DNA of 47,623 nt, taken from NCBI RefSeq assembly GCF_003254465.1, contig NZ_QDFI01000031.1:1-47623 (forward strand), written 5' to 3'. The stretch comes from Meridianimarinicoccus zhengii (GTDB lineage Bacteria; Pseudomonadota; Alphaproteobacteria; Rhodobacterales; Rhodobacteraceae). The notes beneath the pieces were generated by a model. That model searched no databases and was not told the origin of the DNA. It saw only the letters and a list, made by a program, of their open reading frames with translations. Below are positions 43,623-47,623 of the stretch, piece by piece. The stretch's first letter is position 1, and every line of letters begins with the position of its first letter. The translations under genes and the position numbers were made by a program.

Positions 43623-45452
43623 TCATTCCCGCCACCACCACACGTCTGGCATGAATCCCACCCAGTCGCCATACATCGGCAGCCGGTCCGGATAACGCAA
43701 TTCCCGCCGGTGGGCGATGCGCGACACGTCCGCATACCACAGCGGGATCACGTAGCGCCCCGTGGTCATCACCCGGTCGAGAGCGCGGGCGGCGGCGATG
43801 AAATCCTCGGTCGTCGCGGCGTTCAGAAGCGTTTCGATCATCGCTTCCGCCGCCGGGCTGTCCATGCCCATCCAGTTGCGGCTGCCGGGTTCGGTCACGC
43901 CGTCGGAGCCCCAGTAGAGCGTCTGCTCGTTGCCGGGGCTCAGCGACAGGGCGCGCTGGTAGAAGGTCATGTCGAAATCGTAATTGTTGGTGCGCTCGAC
44001 ATACTGCGCGCTGTCGATGGTGGTGATCGCGACCGCGATGCCGAGCCGGTCGAGCGCTTCGGCGAAGATGTTGACGATGGCCTGCTGCTGGGAAGATCCC
44101 TGCCGCAGCAGGATTTCGAATTCCATCGGCGCCCCGGCGGCATTGGTCATCACGCCGTTTCGCGGGGTCCAGCCCGCTTCCTCGAGGCGCGGCATGGCGG
44201 TGCGCAGGCCCGCGCGGTTGCGCGCCGATCCATCGCCTTCGGGCAGGCTATATCCTTCCAACGCGCCGGGCAGCAGGTCGTCCGCGAAAGGTTCCAGCAA
44301 TTCGCGGACGCGCCCTTCGGCCGGGCCGGGCTGCATGGCGAGAACCGAGCCGCCGAAATAGCTGGGAATGCGCGGGTCCTGTCCGCCGGTCTGGGTCTGG
44401 GCGATAAATTCATAATTGAACGCGTGCAGCAGCGCATCGCGCACCCGCCAGTCGGCGAAGACCGGCTTGCGGGTGTTGAATACCAGGCCGAAGATGCCAC
44501 TGGGCCGATCATGGGGAATTTCCGATTTCACGATGTCGCCGCGGGTCACGGCATCGAAGTCGTAGCCGTCGACCCAGCGCGCGGCATCGGCGTCGCGCAG
44601 CGCAGTGATCGCGCCGGACTTGAACGCCTCGAACAGCACGCCCGCATCGGCGAAGAACTCGTAGCGTATCTCGTCAAGGTTGTGCTGCCCGCGATTGAGT
44701 GGCAGATCGCGGCCCCAGTAATCGGGGTTGCGCCGCAGCACGAGGGTCCGGCCCGGCTCCGACTCGGCCACGACATAGGGACCCGTGGCCACGGGCGGTA
44801 TCATCGAGCTTTCGGCGAAATCGCGCCCGGCCCAATGCGCCTTCTTCAAGATCGGCCGCAGACCCATGATGAGCGGCAATTCACGGTCCGCCGTGTTGAA
44901 GGTCAGCCGCACGCTGCGTGGACCGGTGGCTTCGATCGTCTCGACTTTCTGCCATGCGGCATGAAAGCGGGGATGTCCTTCGGCCCCCAGCGTTTCGTAG
45001 GACCAGATCACGTCTTCAACCGTGACGGGTGTTCCGTCGGAAAACCGTGCCTCGGGGCGCAGGGTGAATTCGACCCAGCTGCGGTCCGGCGCTGTGGTCA
45101 CCGATTCGGCCAGAAGCCCGTACAGCGTGAAGGGTTCGTCCCAACTGCGGCCCATCAGGCTCTCGAAGACGTGAACCTGCACACCCCATGGCGCGTTGCC
45201 CTTCAGGATGTGAGGATTGAGCGAATCGAACCCGCCTACCTCGCCGAAGACGATTCGTCCGCCCCTGGGCGCATCCGGGTTCGCATAGGGGAGCGACACA
45301 AAATCGGGTGGAAGCGCCGGGTCGCCATACATAGCTATGCCATGCTGCGGTGCAGGATCGGCTGTCTGTGCCAAGCTCGCGCCAGGGGCGAGGGCCAGCG
45401 CCGCCAGAGCCGCAAGAAGGTACCGCGGGGATCGGGGCATGAGTTGCCGCAT
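43623..45452 (-). CDS. ABC transporter substrate-binding protein, family 5 (YejA-like)
   Basis: A 609-residue periplasmic binding protein of the peptide/nickel family, closest in look to YejA (microcin C/oligopeptide). It has a signal peptide (YLLAALAALALAPGASLAQ), then HGIAMYGDPALPPDFVSLPY, PYVVAESEPGRTLVLRRNPDYWG (split: PYVVAESEPGRTLV, LRRNPDYWG), DMTFYQRALSLSPGNEQTLYWG (split likewise) and the end GDWVGFMPDVWWWRE. ATG 45452 has AGGA 10 bases upstream; ATG 45440 is an alternative. No permease or ATPase gene is adjacent: the partners are elsewhere or lost. Downstream lies the acyl-CoA synthetase remnant. Confidence 0.93.
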   Translation of the reverse strand: MRQLMPRSPRYLLAALAALALAPGASLAQTADPAPQHGIAMYGDPALPPDFVSLPYANPDAPRGGRIVFGEVGGFDSLNPHILKGNAPWGVQVHVFESLMGRSWDEPFTLYGLLAESVTTAPDRSWVEFTLRPEARFSDGTPVTVEDVIWSYETLGAEGHPRFHAAWQKVETIEATGPRSVRLTFNTADRELPLIMGLRPILKKAHWAGRDFAESSMIPPVATGPYVVAESEPGRTLVLRRNPDYWGRDLPLNRGQHNLDEIRYEFFADAGVLFEAFKSGAITALRDADAARWVDGYDFDAVTRGDIVKSEIPHDRPSGIFGLVFNTRKPVFADWRVRDALLHAFNYEFIAQTQTGGQDPRIPSYFGGSVLAMQPGPAEGRVRELLEPFADDLLPGALEGYSLPEGDGSARNRAGLRTAMPRLEEAGWTPRNGVMTNAAGAPMEFEILLRQGSSQQQAIVNIFAEALDRLGIAVAITTIDSAQYVERTNNYDFDMTFYQRALSLSPGNEQTLYWGSDGVTEPGSRNWMGMDSPAAEAMIETLLNAATTEDFIAAARALDRVMTTGRYVIPLWYADVSRIAHRRELRYPDRLPMYGDWVGFMPDVWWWRE

Positions 45453-45493
45453 GGTCAAGATGTCCTGCTCGTTCGCTGTTTTGCAGGAACCTA

Positions 45494-45523
45494 CCAAAGT
45501 TTTGCACGCGCTTAAACTTTTGG
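45494..45523. promoter_or_regulatory. candidate operator, interrupted palindrome
   Basis: CCAAAGTTTT (45494-45503) and AAACTTTTGG (45514-45523) form an inverted repeat with one base slip around a 10-base GC-rich centre. It lies between the binding-protein start (minus) and a plus-strand promoter at 45525. The position suits a repressor or activator acting on either. Confidence 0.35.
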
Positions 45524-45524
45524 G

Positions 45525-45553
45525 TTGGAGTGGCTTGGCACATTGCCTATATT
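45525..45553 (+). promoter_or_regulatory. promoter of the candidate small RNA
   Basis: TTGGAG (45525-45530), a 17-base spacer and TATATT (45548-45553) make a good sigma-70 type promoter. The only thing directly downstream is a hairpin and a terminator ending at 45633, then bdhA. The start would be near 45560. Confidence 0.6.
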
Positions 45554-45559
45554 GAAGTC

Positions 45560-45633
45560 ACTGCTCGATAGGTTTCTTGCCTGTATGAAACCTGCCTCAT
45601 GACTGGCGCCCGCCTTGTGCGGGCGCTTTTTTT
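45560..45633 (+). ncRNA. candidate small RNA or bdhA leader attenuator
   Basis: About 74 nt. After the promoter there is a first hairpin, AGGTTTC (45570-45576) with GAAACCT (45587-45593) and a 10-base loop TTGCCTGTAT, a short single-stranded GCCTCATGACTG, and a second hairpin that is a strong Rho-independent terminator (45606-45626 plus seven Ts). No plausible open reading frame. It may be a trans-acting small RNA, or, since bdhA begins about 100 bp later on the same strand, an attenuator in its leader. I do not recognise it as a known family. Confidence 0.5.
45605..45633 (+). terminator. Rho-independent terminator of the small RNA
   Basis: GCGCCCGC (45606-45613) pairs with GCGGGCGC (45619-45626) over a CTTGT loop, followed by seven Ts (45627-45633). 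No protein gene ends upstream on this strand. Confidence 0.85.
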
Positions 45634-45735
45634 GTCTGCGGTCCCGCCGTCCCGCGCCGCCATTTTCCGGTTTCGCCGCCCCGCCGCCTGTGCACTATGT
45701 GCCGATGATGCAGGTGCAGCACGAAAGGAATGCTC

Positions 45736-46509
45736 ATGTCTCTCGCAGGGAAAACCGCCATCGTCACCGGGTCAAATTCGGGGATCGGGCTGGGCGTGGC
45801 CGAAGAACTGGCCCGCGCGGGCGCGGATGTCGTGCTGAACTCCTACACCGACACGGACGACGATCACGCGCTAGCCGAACGGATCGCAAAGGACCACGGC
45901 GTGACCGCGCGCTACATCCAGGCGGACCTGTCCAAGGGCGATCAGGCCCGCGCGCTGGTGGAAAAGGCGGGACGCTGCGACATCCTCGTGAACAATGCCG
46001 GCATCCAGCATGTCGCGTCGATCGAGGAATTCCCGACCGAGAAATGGGATGCGATCATTGCCATCATGCTGACCTCGGCGTTCCACACGACAGCGGCCGC
46101 GCTGCCGATGATGCGCGACGCGGGTTGGGGCCGGATCGTCAACATCGCCAGCGCGCATGGCCTGCGCGCGTCACCCTACAAGGGCGCGTATGTGGCCGCG
46201 AAGCACGGTGTCGTCGGCTTCACCAAGGTCACGGCGCTGGAAACCGCGAAGGAACCGATCACGGCGAACGCGGTGTGCCCGGGCTACGTGCTGACCCCGC
46301 TGGTGGAATCGCAGATCCCGGACACGATGAAGAAATACGACATGGACCGGGAAACCGCGCTGAACGAGGTGATCCTGACGCGCCAGCCCAGCCGCGAATT
46401 CGCCACGACCGAACAGCTTGGCGGCACAGTGGTCTTTCTGTGTTCCGACGCCGCGGCTCAGATCACCGGCACCACGATCAGCGTGGATGGCGGCTGGACG
46501 GCGATGTAG
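45736..46509 (+). CDS. bdhA: 3-hydroxybutyrate dehydrogenase
   Basis: A 257-residue short-chain dehydrogenase interconverting 3-hydroxybutyrate and acetoacetate with NAD+, the last step in using stored polyhydroxybutyrate. The cofactor motif TGSNSGIG is at 11-18, NNAGIQHV at 86-93, and the catalytic Ser139, Tyr152 and Lys156 (YVAAK). The stretch ANAVCPGYVLTPLVESQIPD is characteristic of BdhA. AAAGGA lies 6 bases before ATG 45736; an ATG at 45730 would leave no spacing. The patatin gene follows after 3 bp, so they are co-transcribed. Confidence 0.94.
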   Translation: MSLAGKTAIVTGSNSGIGLGVAEELARAGADVVLNSYTDTDDDHALAERIAKDHGVTARYIQADLSKGDQARALVEKAGRCDILVNNAGIQHVASIEEFPTEKWDAIIAIMLTSAFHTTAAALPMMRDAGWGRIVNIASAHGLRASPYKGAYVAAKHGVVGFTKVTALETAKEPITANAVCPGYVLTPLVESQIPDTMKKYDMDRETALNEVILTRQPSREFATTEQLGGTVVFLCSDAAAQITGTTISVDGGWTAM

Positions 46510-46512
46510 CCG

Positions 46513-47565
46513 ATGGCGACGCCGAAGCGGATCAACCTCGCCCTGCAGGGTGGCGGCGCGCACGGGGCGTTCACGTGGGGCGCACTGAAGGCGATCCTGC
46601 GCGATCCGGATATCGAGATCGCGGCGATCACCGGAACCTCTGCGGGCGCATTGAACGGGGCGGCGGTGAAATCCGGTCTTGCTTCCGCCGAGGGGCAGGC
46701 GGGTCGGCAGGCGGCCATCGCCAATCTCGACTGGCTTTGGCGCCAGATCGGGGCCGTCAACGACATGCGCTTCGCCGCGTGGTTGAACGCGATCTTTCCC
46801 GACCCCGCCATCGTATCGCGCAGCATCGAATATTCGCTGCCCTTCGCCATCGCGGACGCCGCGAGCCGCATGGTCAGCCCCTATGCTTATGGCCCGTTCT
46901 ACAGCCATCCGCTGCGGCGGATCGTGGACCGGTTCGATTTCGGGCGTGTCTGCGGCGGTGACGGGCCGATGTTCTTCGTCAACACGACGCGGGTGCGCAA
47001 CGGCAAGGTGCGCGTGTTCCGGCAGGACGAGGTGACGACCGATGTGATCCTTGCCTCGGCCTGCCTGCCGACGATCTTCCAGGCCGTTCCGATCTACGAC
47101 ACCGAAACACGGCGCGACGAGGAGTTCTGGGATGGCGGCTATACCGGCAACCCGGCGCTGTTCCCGCTGTTCCGGCCCGACCTGCCCGAGGATATCCTTG
47201 TGATCAACATCAATCCGCTGGAGCGCGAGGACCCGCCGCGCACGCCGACCGAGATCCAGAACCGGATCAACGAGATCAGTTTCAACTCGTCGCTCCTGCG
47301 GGAATTGCGGGCCATCTCCTTCGTCAAGCGGATGCTGGCGGACGGGCGGCTCGATCCCGAACACTTCCGCAACCCGCGGGTGCACATGATCGCCGACGAC
47401 CCGCTGATGAACGATCTGTCCGTCGCCACCAAGACTGTGCCCGCGCCCTATATCCTTGGCCGGTTGCGCGATGCCGGCGAAGCGGCGGCGGCGCGGTTCC
47501 TTGCCGCCCATCGCGCCGATCTGAACGAGCGGGAAACCATCGATCTGGCGGCCATGTTCGCCTAG
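46513..47565 (+). CDS. patatin-like phospholipase/esterase
   Basis: A 350-residue patatin-type serine acyl hydrolase. The oxyanion glycine stretch QGGGAHGAF is at 12-20, the nucleophile Ser43 in GTSAG (41-45), and the second catalytic residue Asp207 in WDGGYTGNP. The C-terminal part fits the extension found in this bacterial group. It follows bdhA by 3 bp; the pair suggests a role in polyhydroxybutyrate or membrane lipid breakdown (inferred). No signal peptide. Its TAG stop (47563-47565) lies inside a CTAG at the edge of a possible insertion element. Confidence 0.9.
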   Translation: MATPKRINLALQGGGAHGAFTWGALKAILRDPDIEIAAITGTSAGALNGAAVKSGLASAEGQAGRQAAIANLDWLWRQIGAVNDMRFAAWLNAIFPDPAIVSRSIEYSLPFAIADAASRMVSPYAYGPFYSHPLRRIVDRFDFGRVCGGDGPMFFVNTTRVRNGKVRVFRQDEVTTDVILASACLPTIFQAVPIYDTETRRDEEFWDGGYTGNPALFPLFRPDLPEDILVININPLEREDPPRTPTEIQNRINEISFNSSLLRELRAISFVKRMLADGRLDPEHFRNPRVHMIADDPLMNDLSVATKTVPAPYILGRLRDAGEAAAARFLAAHRADLNERETIDLAAMFA

Positions 47566-47578
47566 GCCGTGTCTGCAT

Positions 47579-47623
47579 TCATCTGAGCCAGTCGAGGGCG
47601 GAGACGAGGAAGACGAAGCCCAT
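47579..47623 (-). CDS. C-terminal tail of an unidentified gene, possibly a transposase
   Basis: The minus strand reads MGFVFLVSALDWLR and a stop at 47579-47581; the frame is open to the window edge, so the gene starts outside. Such a short tail does not allow a family call. The sequence after the patatin stop, GCCGTGTCTGCATT, could be a terminal repeat of an insertion sequence with the patatin CTAG as target. Equally it may be the end of an ordinary small membrane protein. Confidence 0.3.
   Translation of the reverse strand: MGFVFLVSALDWLR

Noticed and set aside
43710-45515. A 601-codon plus-strand frame opposite the YejA-like gene
   Set aside because: Shadow frame with no motif; the minus strand has a signal peptide and binding-protein landmarks.
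1-47623. Prophage, restriction, toxin-antitoxin, secretion or biosynthetic clusters
   Set aside because: I looked for integrase, terminase, helicase-nuclease, toxin-antitoxin and NRPS/PKS signatures and saw none in either strand.

Overview
This window looks like chromosomal DNA of a marine-type alphaproteobacterium of the order Rhodobacterales (Roseobacter/Paracoccaceae group). The evidence is the very high GC content, GTG/ATG starts with GGAG-type ribosome sites, and several gene orders I know from that group: DUF177-rpmF-plsX-fabH-ihfA-MerR opposite bamE; fabD-fabG-acpP; rpsF-rpsR-rplI; bolA opposite a J-domain gene near cobS/cobT; and bdhA followed by a patatin gene. The assignment rests on gene content and order, not on a database search.

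Layout. 1-8.1 kb: Sua5 (cut by the left edge), a DmdC-like acyl-CoA dehydrogenase, an MBL hydrolase, the tiny cytochrome oxidase subunit IV, a lipoprotein, AzlC/AzlD, a ClC channel and a DUF427 protein. 8.2-18 kb: M24 peptidase-cobT, CYTH-CHAD, DUF1428, cobS, a BaiN-type flavoprotein with a small lipoprotein, a J-domain protein, bolA and a DUF4177 protein. 18-24.8 kb: a lipoprotein, two overlapping tiny membrane-protein genes behind gatB, a YHS protein, the S6-S18-L9 operon, a YceI protein, and a LysE-type exporter divergent from an Lrp regulator. 24.9-31.2 kb: a VPLPA-CTERM surface protein, a cytochrome b561-YceI fusion, fabD-fabG-acpP, an FMN-binding protein, the long-form Dcd and tRNA-Pro(GGG). 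31.2-38.5 kb: MerR, ihfA, fabH-plsX-rpmF-DUF177, bamE, msrB and an ABC-F ATPase. 38.5-47.6 kb: quinone oxidoreductase, stand-alone RAM domain, class III aminotransferase, Bcr/CflA exporter, DsbA-family protein, an acyl-CoA synthetase remnant, an orphan YejA-like binding protein, a candidate small RNA or attenuator, bdhA, patatin, and a gene tail at the right edge.

Functionally, fabD, fabG, acpP, fabH and plsX supply fatty acid initiation, elongation and phospholipid entry. cobS and cobT are two of the three aerobic cobaltochelatase subunits; cobN is not in the window. S6, S18, L9, L32, GatB, Sua5, tRNA-Pro and the ABC-F protein belong to translation.

Most of the window is ordinary core genome. 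No prophage, CRISPR array, toxin system or biosynthetic cluster is visible, and no gene-free stretch exceeds 300 bases; the longest are 5806-6096, 22661-22958 and 45453-45735. The parts most worth a second look are a promoter-hairpin-terminator unit of about 74 nt upstream of bdhA, the decayed acyl-CoA synthetase end at 43.4-43.6 kb, the cytochrome b561-YceI fusion, the two tiny overlapping membrane-protein genes behind gatB, and the Arg-Gly-Asp tail of ribosomal protein S6.
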